From assembly GCF_000010125.1 (NCBI RefSeq), contig NC_007350.1, positions 2,232,001 through 2,296,000 on the forward strand: a DNA stretch of 64,000 bases, given 5' to 3'. A model generated the notes under the pieces. The model did not search any database, had not been told where the DNA came from, and saw only the letters and a list, made by a program, of their open reading frames with translations. The DNA comes from Staphylococcus saprophyticus subsp. saprophyticus ATCC 15305 = NCTC 7292. GTDB taxonomy: Bacteria > Bacillota > Bacilli > Staphylococcales > Staphylococcaceae. The position numbers and the translations under genes are program-made. Shown piece by piece: positions 24,800-33,095 of the stretch; the stretch's first letter is position 1, and the number at the start of each line of letters is the position of its first letter.

Positions 24800-25216
24800 T
24801 TAATCGTCTTCATGATTTATAATTTCTGTTTTCTTTTCCAACTTAGATATCATTACTAAAAATAAAACAAAAATGATTACTATGACTAACAAATATTTCC
24901 ACATGGTTTGACCATCCAAATATATAGAAACAAAAAATAGTGTTGCTAAAAATCCATAAAATATCATATTACGAACAAATAGCAACCAGTAATCTACTTT
25001 AATACTAAACCACGTTTTTACATTTGGGTCTTCCGTTTTAATGCTGTACCTCGTGGTGATGACGCCTCTAATAATCGCATATATCAATACTAAAATCATA
25101 ATCGCTGTCATTATTTTTGTATATAACGGGTCATCCAAAAAATCTGAAAGTATCGTTAGCCCTAAACTAGTTACGATAGGCAACCAATCTTCATTTTTGG
25201 CGTTAGTGTTTTTCAT
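24800..25216 (-). CDS. Hypothetical four-helix membrane protein
   Basis: A 138-residue protein of unknown family. Hydrophobic segments lie at about 14-28, 33-52, 77-98 and 105-125, with a charged tail (KLEKKTEIINHEDD). ATG 25216 follows an AAGGTGA site by six bases; the TTG at 25222 is within it. It precedes the OCD homologue and may be its first operon gene. I do not recognise a function. Confidence 0.6.
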   Translation of the reverse strand: MKNTNAKNEDWLPIVTSLGLTILSDFLDDPLYTKIMTAIMILVLIYAIIRGVITTRYSIKTEDPNVKTWFSIKVDYWLLFVRNMIFYGFLATLFFVSIYLDGQTMWKYLLVIVIIFVLFLVMISKLEKKTEIINHEDD

Positions 25217-25319
25217 CAGCAATCACCTTCAATTTGTCTATATTCCGTTAATTTCAACGTAACATATTTTCATTGAAAATGAATTAAAAATAAAAATTTA
25301 ATTGCACAATATATTTAAA

Positions 25320-26096
25320 CTATTGAACCGTGTAACCACCATCTATCAAAATCGCTTGTCCCGTGACACTTTTCGCACTATCGCTACACAAGAATAAAGC
25401 ATAGTCAGCAATATCTTTAATATCTAACAAGCGTTTTTGAGGAATAAAAGGATATAAAACGTCTTCAAGTACTTGTTCTACTGCCACACCACGTTCTTTA
25501 GCTAAATCATCCATTTGATTACGCACTAACGGTGTATCAATATAACCTGGACAGATAGCATTCACTGTAATACCTTCTGTAGCGGTCTCTAATGCGGTTA
25601 CTTTTGTTAAACCAATAATCCCGTGTTTCGCGCTATTATAAGCCGCCTTACCGGCAAAGCCAATCACACCATTAATTGATGCCATATTTAAAATACGTCC
25701 TGATTGTTGTTGTTTCATAATAGGTAACGCATATTTTGTACCTATAAAACTACCCGTCAACATAATATCAATCATCTGTCTGAACTTTTCTGTTGGGAAT
25801 GATTCGATACTTTCAACATGCTGTAGCCCTGCATTATTAAATAAAATATCTAAGCGTCCATATTGTTCAACTGTTTGATTGATCATAGCTTTGACAGCTT
25901 GTTCATCTGTGACATTCACTTTTATTGGCATACAGTCATATCCCTGGGATTTCAATGCATCTGTTTCTTGAATTAATTTATCTTCATTCAAATCAGCAAG
26001 CACCACTTTGGCACCATTTTCTAAAAATACTTTTGCTATCGCTAGCCCAATACCACTCGCTGCGCCTGTAATAATTGTTACTTTATCTTTTACCAA
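25320..26096 (-). CDS. 3-hydroxybutyrate dehydrogenase
   Basis: A 258-residue short-chain dehydrogenase. TGAASGIG (11-18) binds NAD, NNAG is at about 87, and the catalytic set S-Y-K is visible in NMASING and YNSAKHG. The long stretch between strand 6 and the end (VRNQMDDLAKERGVA) and the end GQAILIDGGYTVQ match D-3-hydroxybutyrate dehydrogenases (BdhA/HbdH). It converts 3-hydroxybutyrate to acetoacetate. It is the last gene of a three-gene operon with both succinyl-CoA:3-ketoacid CoA-transferase subunits, nine bases after scoB. Confidence 0.88.
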   Translation of the reverse strand: MVKDKVTIITGAASGIGLAIAKVFLENGAKVVLADLNEDKLIQETDALKSQGYDCMPIKVNVTDEQAVKAMINQTVEQYGRLDILFNNAGLQHVESIESFPTEKFRQMIDIMLTGSFIGTKYALPIMKQQQSGRILNMASINGVIGFAGKAAYNSAKHGIIGLTKVTALETATEGITVNAICPGYIDTPLVRNQMDDLAKERGVAVEQVLEDVLYPFIPQKRLLDIKDIADYALFLCSDSAKSVTGQAILIDGGYTVQ

Positions 26097-26105
26097 TTAC
26101 GCCAC

Positions 26106-26753
26106 CTACTTTAAATGATTTTCAAAATGTGCATCCGTATGTGCTTCAACATCTTCTAAAGTTGTGTCAGGTTGTAATTCAACGAGTTTCACGACACCCG
26201 CTTCAAATTGGAAAACAGCTAAATCTGTAATCAACGTATTGACTACACCAGCACCTGTTAACGGTAATTCACATTGTGATTTTATTTTGGACTCACCATG
26301 TTTATTCATATGATCCATAATGACAACTACTTTTTGTGCTCCGACTACTAAATCCATCGCGCCGCCCATACCTTTAACAAGTTTGCCTGGAATCATATAA
26401 TTCGCTAAGTCCCCTGTTTCTGAGACTTCCATGCCACCAAGTATGGCTAAATCGATATGACCGCCTCGAATCATCGCAAATGATTCTGCATTGTCAAAGT
26501 AAGACGCCCCTTTAGCAGCTGTTACAGTTTCTTTCCCTGCATTGATTAAGTCTGGATCCACTTCATTTTCAGTCGGATATGGTCCGATACCAAGTAAGCC
26601 ATTTTCAGATTGAAAGTAAACATTTTCAACATGGTCATTCATTTCATTCGCAACCAATGTAGGCATACCAATACCTAGATTAATTACCATATCACTTTTA
26701 ATTTCTTTAGCAGCACGTTGGATAATTTTCTGTCGTTGTACTTTTTTATCCAT
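26106..26753 (-). CDS. scoB: 3-oxoacid CoA-transferase subunit B
   Basis: A 215-residue beta subunit of a heteromeric 3-oxoacid CoA-transferase (ScoB/AtoA). The catalytic glutamate lies in SENGLLGIGPYP (about 49-60), and GGHIDLAILGGMEV and GKLVKGMGGAMDLV are family landmarks. With ScoA it moves CoA to acetoacetate. Its start overlaps the scoA end by eight bases, showing translational coupling. Confidence 0.9.
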   Translation of the reverse strand: MDKKVQRQKIIQRAAKEIKSDMVINLGIGMPTLVANEMNDHVENVYFQSENGLLGIGPYPTENEVDPDLINAGKETVTAAKGASYFDNAESFAMIRGGHIDLAILGGMEVSETGDLANYMIPGKLVKGMGGAMDLVVGAQKVVVIMDHMNKHGESKIKSQCELPLTGAGVVNTLITDLAVFQFEAGVVKLVELQPDTTLEDVEAHTDAHFENHLK

Positions 26754-27453
26754 GATTGGCCTCCTTCACTGTACGCTTTTCAATACGTTTTTCAAAATGT
26801 TCACCGACATAGATGTAATCTACATACACACCTGACATATGAACGGCATCCGGGTCAATTTCTCCTACCTCTACAAGTTCTTCTACTTCAACGACCGTTG
26901 TTTTAGCTGCCATCGCACATAATGGATTGAAGTTCCGTGCTGTTTTTTCAAACACTAAATTCCCGAATGTATCTGATTTTTGTGCTTTAACAATACCAAA
27001 GTCGCCTGTTAGTGTGCGTTCCATTAAATACGTTTCTCCATCAAATTCACGCGTTTCTTTACCTTCCGCAATGGGTGTACCGACACCTGTTTTTGTATAA
27101 AAAGCCGGTATGCCCGCGCCTCCAGAACGTAACTTTTCAGCTAGTGTGCCTTGCGGTGTCAATTCAACATCCAATTCACCATTAATCAGTTGTTGTTCAA
27201 ATATTTTATTTTCCCCTACATAGGAACTAATCATTTTATCTATTTGCTTATATTCTAATAAACGGCCTAAGCCGAAGTCATCTACGCCGCAGTTGTTACT
27301 CACAACAGTTAAGCCTTTTGTACCTTTTGTACGAATTGCTTCAATACTATGCTCAGGAATACCACATAACCCAAAGCCCCCAGCAAGTACTGTCATTCCA
27401 TCTTCCAATCCTTCAAAAGCTGTATGTATATCTTTTATTACTTTCGACATCAA
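26746..27453 (-). CDS. scoA: 3-oxoacid CoA-transferase subunit A
   Basis: A 235-residue alpha subunit (ScoA/AtoD). The glycine-rich CoA-binding strand VLAGGFGLCGIPE lies at about 21-33, and GAGIPAFYTKTGVGT and ARNFNPLCAMAAKTT are typical. First gene of scoA-scoB-bdhA, which would let the cell use 3-hydroxybutyrate and acetoacetate. No thiolase or acetoacetyl-CoA synthase is beside it, so the final split must use an enzyme elsewhere. Confidence 0.9.
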   Translation of the reverse strand: MMSKVIKDIHTAFEGLEDGMTVLAGGFGLCGIPEHSIEAIRTKGTKGLTVVSNNCGVDDFGLGRLLEYKQIDKMISSYVGENKIFEQQLINGELDVELTPQGTLAEKLRSGGAGIPAFYTKTGVGTPIAEGKETREFDGETYLMERTLTGDFGIVKAQKSDTFGNLVFEKTARNFNPLCAMAAKTTVVEVEELVEVGEIDPDAVHMSGVYVDYIYVGEHFEKRIEKRTVKEANHG

Positions 27454-27583
27454 TAAACCTCATTTCTAACATTTGTTTTTAATACCTAGTACTAATTATA
27501 CTTGAAAATTTTAATGAAGTCCTTTATTTACGTTTGCGGTTTCATAGTAGACTCATAATTTATAAATTTTGAAACATTTAAAT

Positions 27584-27621
27584 AAAAAAAGAGGCGATAA
27601 TCTTTAAAGATTATCAACCTC
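27584..27621 (-). terminator. Terminator after the GNAT gene
   Basis: AGAGG-GATAATCTTT pairs with AAAGATTATC-CCTCT, and on the minus strand a run of seven U residues follows. Confidence 0.85.
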
Positions 27622-27629
27622 TCGTTTAA

Positions 27630-28136
27630 TTACGCTATTTCAATTTGGAAACGGCGGACAACTGTGCCATCTTCTAGTGTCGATGATTCAATTTCTTCGC
27701 CACCGTTATGCTTAATGACTGCTGCTGACGCTTCATTATCTTCCGTACATGTTACTAATGCTTCTTGAACACCGATTCTTGATAGGTAATCCAATGATTT
27801 TTTCAGGATTTTATTACCAAACCCTTTGCCACGATGTTTCTTACGGATACCGTAGCCAACATGGCCGCCTATTTTTTTAAGTTGCTCATTTAAATTGTGA
27901 CGAATGTTCGCCGCACCGATAATTTCATCATCCTCTATTAAGAATAATGTGGTATTATCCACTGATTCATCATGTGACTTATTATCAGCTAATTCATGTA
28001 CTAACTCTTCAAAATCACTATATTTTGTAATATTTGTAATTGTAGGGACAATTTTTTCATCATGATCAATCCACTCTCTCATATAATCACAATACATTAA
28101 TTCGTCACCCATTGTTAACTCTCTAAATTCAACCAT
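27630..28136 (-). CDS. GNAT-family N-acetyltransferase
   Basis: A 168-residue acetyltransferase. The acetyl-CoA pyrophosphate-binding motif A reads VGYGIRKKHRGKGFGNKIL (about 93-111; R/Q-x-x-G-x-G/A pattern), and N-x-A-S-A-A-V-I-K-H-N-G-G follows. Substrate is unknown. It sits 30 bases downstream of a second GNAT gene, so the two probably form an operon. Confidence 0.82.
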   Translation of the reverse strand: MVEFRELTMGDELMYCDYMREWIDHDEKIVPTITNITKYSDFEELVHELADNKSHDESVDNTTLFLIEDDEIIGAANIRHNLNEQLKKIGGHVGYGIRKKHRGKGFGNKILKKSLDYLSRIGVQEALVTCTEDNEASAAVIKHNGGEEIESSTLEDGTVVRRFQIEIA

Positions 28137-28166
28137 GTTGACACTCCTTCCTTTCTCGACCTACGT

Positions 28167-28733
28167 TTATAAATGATTATCATGTGTGTTGATATAATAC
28201 ACATAATGATCTGTCCATTGGTCATTTTCAAAAATAAAACCTTTGCGCAGACATTCGAATTGAAAGCCTAACTTTTCAATCAATTGGATAGATGGATTAT
28301 TATCCAAATTAATATGCGCTTCAATTCTATGAAAATGTAATGTGTCTCGTGTTTGTTTTACTAATTCAGTCAAAGCTTCGTAAGCAAATCCTTGATGCCA
28401 ATATTGATTATGAATAAAATAGCCAATTTCAGCCCATTGGAATTGATCTCTACTTAAGTTCTTAATATTGAGCATACCTATATGTTGATGCGCTTTATCA
28501 AAAATACCAAATATATATAAATCATCCGCTTCAATCGCTTGTTGCTGTCTAGTCACCATTGCCGCGAACCAAGGTTCTGTAGCATCTGACATATCTACTT
28601 GACCTTTGTCATGCCTATATTGTGATGGCTTTCTATTTACAAATTCACTTAACCATGATTCATAATCATTTTCTTCCAACGGTCTAATGATAAGACGTTG
28701 TGTAGTGAAATGCAACCCCAAATTTTTATGCAT
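28167..28733 (-). CDS. RimJ/RimL-type GNAT acetyltransferase
   Basis: A 188-residue acetyltransferase of the ribosomal-protein-alanine acetyltransferase type. It has the N-terminal TTQRLIIRPLEENDYE segment, EIGYFIHNQYWHQGFAYEAL as motif A, and NNPSIQLIEKLGF near the end. Members acetylate N-termini, amino acids or small molecules; the target here is unknown. ATG follows an AAGGGG site. Confidence 0.82.
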   Translation of the reverse strand: MHKNLGLHFTTQRLIIRPLEENDYESWLSEFVNRKPSQYRHDKGQVDMSDATEPWFAAMVTRQQQAIEADDLYIFGIFDKAHQHIGMLNIKNLSRDQFQWAEIGYFIHNQYWHQGFAYEALTELVKQTRDTLHFHRIEAHINLDNNPSIQLIEKLGFQFECLRKGFIFENDQWTDHYVYYINTHDNHL

Positions 28734-29004
28734 TTAAAATCCCCTTATCATGTTCACTCGCACACTTTATCTATTATATAATGAATAGCTTTGTGTTTTA
28801 TTGTTATCACAACATCACTGATGTATGCAATAACATGCTTATACCTATTTAATACCTTTTTTATGATGCTTTAAAACTTTATTTAACGGGTATACATATA
28901 AATGTAAGCGTCACCAATAAAATACGAGTATATTATACAATACCAACTATTAAATAAATCAAATATAAGCCAACAAAGATTTTGTATCTTAGGAGGTGTT
29001 TTTT

Positions 29005-29457
29005 ATGAATAACAATAATACTTCAAAAATTTTCTTTATCTTTTTCGGAATCTTATCATGGTTATCCACCGTCATTCTATTTATTTTACCGACGCTATCA
29101 CCTTATCAAGACTATATTAAAACACAAGGTGGTATGTCGACCGGTTGGGTTGTGGTGTTACTCGCATTTATTACACTATTTTATATCGCCATCTTGATTA
29201 TGGATATTTATAGTCCCTTAACGACACAAGTCATACAATTTGTATTGTTAACTGTCGTAATCGTTTGTGCCATACCGTCAATTACTGCTTTTGTGCTTGC
29301 ATCATTTGTCGTAGATATAAGTATTATTGAAATCTTTATACCTATTGTACTTATTATTTTAGCAAGTATGTTACACATCTTATGGTTTGCTATACCATTT
29401 ATGCAAAATAAAGAAAATCGTGAAGCTGCGCAAAAGTCTAAAAATCCTTTCAAATAA
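29005..29457 (+). CDS. Hypothetical four-helix membrane protein
   Basis: A 150-residue membrane protein with helices at about 7-28, 46-65, 75-95 and 103-130, and a basic C-terminal tail. ATG 29005 is preferred: AGGAGGTG lies six bases upstream, while the TTG/GTG at 28996 is inside that site. No family recognised. It has its own terminator. Confidence 0.6.
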   Translation: MNNNNTSKIFFIFFGILSWLSTVILFILPTLSPYQDYIKTQGGMSTGWVVVLLAFITLFYIAILIMDIYSPLTTQVIQFVLLTVVIVCAIPSITAFVLASFVVDISIIEIFIPIVLIILASMLHILWFAIPFMQNKENREAAQKSKNPFK

Positions 29458-29463
29458 TAATAA

Positions 29464-29512
29464 CTACTAGTCTGTGATTATGTATTGATACCGTATCACA
29501 GGCTAGTTTAAT
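29464..29512 (+). terminator. Terminator after the membrane protein gene
   Basis: ACTAGTCTGTGAT pairs with ATCACAGGCTAGT, with one G-U mismatch region, followed by TTTAATT. Confidence 0.7.
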
Positions 29513-29530
29513 TATGTTCAAATTTTTATA

Positions 29531-30019
29531 TTAAATGATATCTTCTAGAATCTTCCTTATTATTTCATTTTCAGACATTTCTTGGTATAGATACGTTTCT
29601 TGGTTTACCTTTAATATGTCATTTTCAACAAACCAACGCATCATTGCTTCTTCACCAAAATCTGTTTCATCTTTCAAATGGTGTCTTCTTACTGTTTCAT
29701 GAAATGGTAGTTTGAAATAATAAGCGTATGCGTCTACGTTAATTTGATTCATTAAGCGCTCAATCATTGAACCGTATTTAGCACTATTTAAAATACCTTC
29801 TAAAATAACATAATCGCAATGTGCGATGCCATAATTCACAATGTCTTCTATAAGTTGAATGGCTAAATTATTAGGTTGGTCAGATACATTCAACATATTG
29901 CGACGTATGTCATCTTGCCCTACTAACATCACACCTGTGCCTAATGTATGTTGTAATTTCTGTGCGATCGTTGTCTTTCCACTGCCAGAGTTACCTCTAA
30001 TGATGATTAACTTTGTCAT
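29531..30019 (-). CDS. P-loop kinase (AAA_33 / zeta-like small kinase)
   Basis: A 162-residue protein with Walker A GNSGSGKTT near the N-terminus, QDDIRRNML after strand 2 and DYVILEGIL as the Walker B strand. It resembles small nucleoside or amino-sugar kinases annotated as 'kinase' in staphylococci. Substrate unknown. I start at ATG 30019, ten bases after GGAG; the GTG at 30028 is too close to that site. No antitoxin is beside it, so a zeta-toxin role is unlikely. Confidence 0.7.
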   Translation of the reverse strand: MTKLIIIRGNSGSGKTTIAQKLQHTLGTGVMLVGQDDIRRNMLNVSDQPNNLAIQLIEDIVNYGIAHCDYVILEGILNSAKYGSMIERLMNQINVDAYAYYFKLPFHETVRRHHLKDETDFGEEAMMRWFVENDILKVNQETYLYQEMSENEIIRKILEDII

Positions 30020-30146
30020 ATTTATCACACTCCATACAATAATGTGTTGCCATTATATAGTAAAAACGCTTGAAGACATACCATCTCCAAACGTTTTAAA
30101 CTTAATTTTGTACTATATTCACGCTGCTATACATGAACGGTTATAT

Positions 30147-31337
30147 TTATTTAATTGTACCTAGTTCTTTACCAACTTTTTCAAATGCTGCTAATGCTTG
30201 ATCTAACATTTCTTTTGTATGTGCAGCTGTTGGCATATTACGCACTCGACCTGTACCTTTAGGAACAGTTGGGAATACGATGGATTTTACATATACGCCT
30301 TCTTCTTTCAAACGACGGCTAAAGGCTTGTGTTTCTTTTTCATCACCAATAATAACAGGTGTGATTGGAGATTCCGAATTACCTATATCAAAGCCTAATT
30401 TTTTCAAACCATCTTTAAGATAATTGCCATTTTCCCAAAGTTTATCATGTAATTCTGTAGAAGCCATTAGTTTTTTAACTGCTTCTGTGATGGCTTTCGT
30501 ATCTCCAGGTGCTAAAGAAGTTGAGAATAAGAAAGGTCTTGATTGTGCTTTTAACCAGTCGATTAATGATTGCGTACCTGCTACATAACCGCCAACGACA
30601 CCAATCGCTTTTGATAATGTACCAATTTGGAAATCAATCTTGTCTTGTAAGCCAAAATGTTTAACCGTACCAGCACCTTTACCCATAACACCAGAACCAT
30701 GTGCATCATCAACATATGTGATTAAGCCAAATTCTTCAGCAATTTCTACGATTTCTGGTAGTTTAGCAACATCACCATCCATACTGAAAACACCATCAGT
30801 AATGTACATTACTTTATTGTATTGTCCTGATTCAACGGCTTCTTTTGCTTTAGCGCGTAAATCTTCCATATCTGAATGGTTTACACGAATAATCTTCGCT
30901 TTAGATAAACGACAACCATCAATAATAGATGCATGATTTAATTCATCAGAAAGAATTGCATCATTTTTATTCATAACTGCTGAAATGGCAGCCATATTAC
31001 AGTTGAATCCAGATTGATATGCAATTGCTGCTTCAGTACCTTTAAATTCAGCAAGTGTTTTCTCTAATTCATCATGTACATCTAATGTCCCATTGATTGA
31101 ACGCACAGCACCGGCACCTACACCATGTGTATCAATTGCATCTTTTGCTGCTTGTTTCAAATCTTCGTTTGTTGCTAGTCCTAAATAATTGTTTGAAGAT
31201 AAGTTAACATAATTTTTCCCATTGATAGTAATTTCAGGTCCATTGGCGCCTTCAATTGTATCTATCTCATTATATAAACCATTATCTTTTAAATATTGAA
31301 TATTTTCATCTAAAAAGCCATGTAGTGATTGAACCAC
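30147..31337 (-). CDS. kbl: Glycine C-acetyltransferase (2-amino-3-ketobutyrate CoA ligase)
   Basis: A 396-residue PLP enzyme of the alpha-oxoamine synthase family, converting 2-amino-3-oxobutyrate and CoA to glycine and acetyl-CoA in threonine breakdown. Visible are [10 protein letters not shown] (49-58), the [10 protein letters not shown] loop with the PLP-ring aspartate, and the PLP lysine in [12 protein letters not shown] (about K239). Its place beside the amidohydrolase and tuf is the same as in S. aureus. It starts with GTG, six bases after GGGGGA. No threonine dehydrogenase is adjacent. A strong cre site upstream suggests CcpA control. Confidence 0.88.
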   Translation of the reverse strand: MVQSLHGFLDENIQYLKDNGLYNEIDTIEGANGPEITINGKNYVNLSSNNYLGLATNEDLKQAAKDAIDTHGVGAGAVRSINGTLDVHDELEKTLAEFKGTEAAIAYQSGFNCNMAAISAVMNKNDAILSDELNHASIIDGCRLSKAKIIRVNHSDMEDLRAKAKEAVESGQYNKVMYITDGVFSMDGDVAKLPEIVEIAEEFGLITYVDDAHGSGVMGKGAGTVKHFGLQDKIDFQIGTLSKAIGVVGGYVAGTQSLIDWLKAQSRPFLFSTSLAPGDTKAITEAVKKLMASTELHDKLWENGNYLKDGLKKLGFDIGNSESPITPVIIGDEKETQAFSRRLKEEGVYVKSIVFPTVPKGTGRVRNMPTAAHTKEMLDQALAAFEKVGKELGTIK

Positions 31338-31432
31338 TGCAAGTCCCCCTTTGAGTTATCTTAGTTTTCAAGTTAATCATAACCTATTTTTTAAATTGTG
31401 AAAAGTAGAATAATGATATATTAGAAAGCGTT

Positions 31433-31446
31433 TTCTACAATTTAAT
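31433..31446. promoter_or_regulatory. cre site between kbl and the amidohydrolase
   Basis: AGAAAGCGTTTTCT, near-palindromic, matches the cre consensus at all inner positions. It lies 96 bases upstream of kbl and about 50 bases before the amidohydrolase promoter, so it may act on either gene. Confidence 0.75.
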
Positions 31447-31488
31447 AGCTTTGTTAATTATTTGTACCTACAGTTGCTACACGTAAAA

Positions 31489-31497
31489 TGATATAAT
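31489..31497 (+). promoter_or_regulatory. Extended -10 promoter of the amidohydrolase
   Basis: TGATATAAT is an extended -10 box. Transcription would begin near 31503-31505, which puts the ATG at 31500 upstream of the message and rules it out as start codon. Confidence 0.55.
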
Positions 31498-31523
31498 GGA
31501 TGAAAATGCTGAAGGAAGAAGGG

Positions 31524-32708
31524 TTGAAGTTGTTTGATTGGTTTCAACTAGCACAACAAAAAGAAAGTAGGATGGTGCAAGTACGTCGTTATCTACACCA
31601 ATATCCTGAATTATCATTTGAAGAACATCACACACATGACTTTATCATGAATCAATTAAGTCAATTATCTTGCGAGATACGTACACCAGTTGGTAGAAAT
31701 GGTATTGTTGCAACATTCAAAGGACAGGGTGATGGCCCTACAGTTGCCTTACGTGCCGACTTCGATGCCTTACCAATAGATGAATTAACAGACGTATCAT
31801 ATAAATCTAAAAATCCAGGTGCCATGCATGCATGTGGCCATGACGGTCATACAGCAATCTTACTTGGTGTGGCAGAAATTATTGAGAATCATTTATCCTC
31901 ACTAAATGGCGATGTTGTATTAATCTTTCAATATGGTGAAGAAATTATGCCAGGCGGCTCACAAGAAATGATTGATGATGGTTGTCTCAGCAACGTAGAC
32001 AAAATTTATGGTAATCATTTATGGACAGGTTATCCAACAGGTATGATTTATTCACGTCCTGGTGCTATGATGGCATCTCCCGATGAATTTAATATCACCA
32101 TTCAAGGTAAAGGCGGCCATGGTGCTAAACCCCATGAAACGATTGATCCAGTAGTAATTATGGCAGAATTCATTATGAGTGCTCAGAAGATTGTCTCACG
32201 AACAATTGATCCAGTTAAACAAGCTGTGATAAGCTTTGGTATGGTTCAAGCAGGTTCAGCCGACAATATTATTCCTGACTCTGCTTTCTGTAAAGGCACC
32301 GTTCGTACCTTTGATACAGAAGTCCAAAGTCATATTATCACTAAAATGGACAAATTATTGCAGGGGCTTGCTCTAGCAAATGACATTACTTATACATTAG
32401 ATTATGTTAAAGGCTACCTACCTGTACACAATCATCCAAATAATTATGAAATTGTTAAACAAGCTGCAAATGAGATGAATTTACGTTTCTATGAATCTGA
32501 GTTAATGATGATTGGTGAAGATTTCTCACACTATTTAAAAGTTCGCCCTGGTGCATTCTTTTTAACTGGTTGTGGTAATCCAGAAAAAGAGACTACACAC
32601 CCACATCATAGCCCGAACTTCAATATTGATGAAAAGGCAATGAAATATGCAGCATGCGAATTCCTAAAAATCCTTGAACTCGAAAACGTAATTGTTAAAG
32701 CACCTTAG
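31524..32708 (+). CDS. M20-family amidohydrolase (N-acyl-amino-acid hydrolase type)
   Basis: A metal-dependent amidohydrolase of about 394 residues, peptidase family M20D (hippurate/IAA-amino-acid hydrolase type). Metal motifs are MHACGHDGHTA, then GEE, and the C-terminal THPHHSPNFNID; the dimerisation domain lies between. It removes acyl groups from amino acids or deamidates substrates. I choose TTG 31524, seven bases after AAGGA; TTG 31530 is nearly as good, and the ATG at 31500 lies at the transcription start. The same gene flanks tuf in S. aureus. Its stop codon lies inside the stem of its terminator. Confidence 0.85.
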   Translation: MKLFDWFQLAQQKESRMVQVRRYLHQYPELSFEEHHTHDFIMNQLSQLSCEIRTPVGRNGIVATFKGQGDGPTVALRADFDALPIDELTDVSYKSKNPGAMHACGHDGHTAILLGVAEIIENHLSSLNGDVVLIFQYGEEIMPGGSQEMIDDGCLSNVDKIYGNHLWTGYPTGMIYSRPGAMMASPDEFNITIQGKGGHGAKPHETIDPVVIMAEFIMSAQKIVSRTIDPVKQAVISFGMVQAGSADNIIPDSAFCKGTVRTFDTEVQSHIITKMDKLLQGLALANDITYTLDYVKGYLPVHNHPNNYEIVKQAANEMNLRFYESELMMIGEDFSHYLKVRPGAFFLTGCGNPEKETTHPHHSPNFNIDEKAMKYAACEFLKILELENVIVKAP

Positions 32709-32733
32709 TCATTGCATGACTTAGGTGCTTTTA
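32697..32733 (+). terminator. Terminator overlapping the amidohydrolase stop codon
   Basis: AAAGCACCTTAGTCA pairs perfectly with TGACTTAGGTGCTTT around TTGCA; a TTTT tract follows. The stop codon TAG lies within the left arm. Confidence 0.88.
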
Positions 32734-32877
32734 TGCATGAGCTTTAGCTCAAGTAAACCTTACTAGCCTTAGTCATTGCATGACTTTATAGTCTTACTTT
32801 TCAGCTGTGCTGAATTAGTAAGACTTATGCATTCGCATAAGCGAATGTATTCCTTTATATAAAAGCAAATCAAAACA

Positions 32878-32908
32878 GGCGATGTCACTTAATAATGACA
32901 TCGCCTTT
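32878..32908 (+). terminator. Second terminator-like hairpin in the amidohydrolase-tuf interval
   Basis: GGCGATGTCA pairs perfectly with TGACATCGCC around an 8-base loop and is followed by TTTCC. It is one of several hairpins between 32734 and 33030; another is GCATTCGC/GCGAATGT at 32829-32848. Confidence 0.65.
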
Positions 32909-32913
32909 CCTTG

Positions 32914-33027
32914 TTTAACATTAGCTATTATCTAATGCATTAAGCCCCTTAATTCAGAAACTGAATTGATTTGGTTTACATTTGCTAGCAGCTAATGCAC
33001 TAAGAACCCCTAATTCACATAGTGAAT
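32914..33027. repeat. Diverged tandem repeat, two units of about 54 bp
   Basis: Unit A starts at 32914 and unit B at 32975, 61 bp apart. They share the frame TTTA-ACATT-GCTA-CTAATGCA-TAAG-CCCC-TAATTCA and each ends in a small hairpin. In A the stem is TTCAG/CTGAA and in B TTCAC/GTGAA, a paired change that keeps the stem, suggesting the RNA structure is kept. Confidence 0.5.
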
Positions 33028-33039
33028 AGGAGTTCTATG

Positions 33040-33067
33040 AAAAAAGAGACTCCCTAAAGAGTCTCTT
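33040..33067 (-). terminator. Terminator after tuf
   Basis: AAGAGACTC (33044-33052) pairs with GAGTCTCTT (33059-33067); on the minus strand a U-rich run follows. Confidence 0.88.
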
Positions 33068-33095
33068 AAAAATCTATCATAGATAGAAATTTATA

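Noticed and set aside
29531-30019. Zeta-type toxin
   Set aside because: Only the P-loop is shared; no antitoxin gene lies beside it and the conserved zeta substrate residues are not evident.
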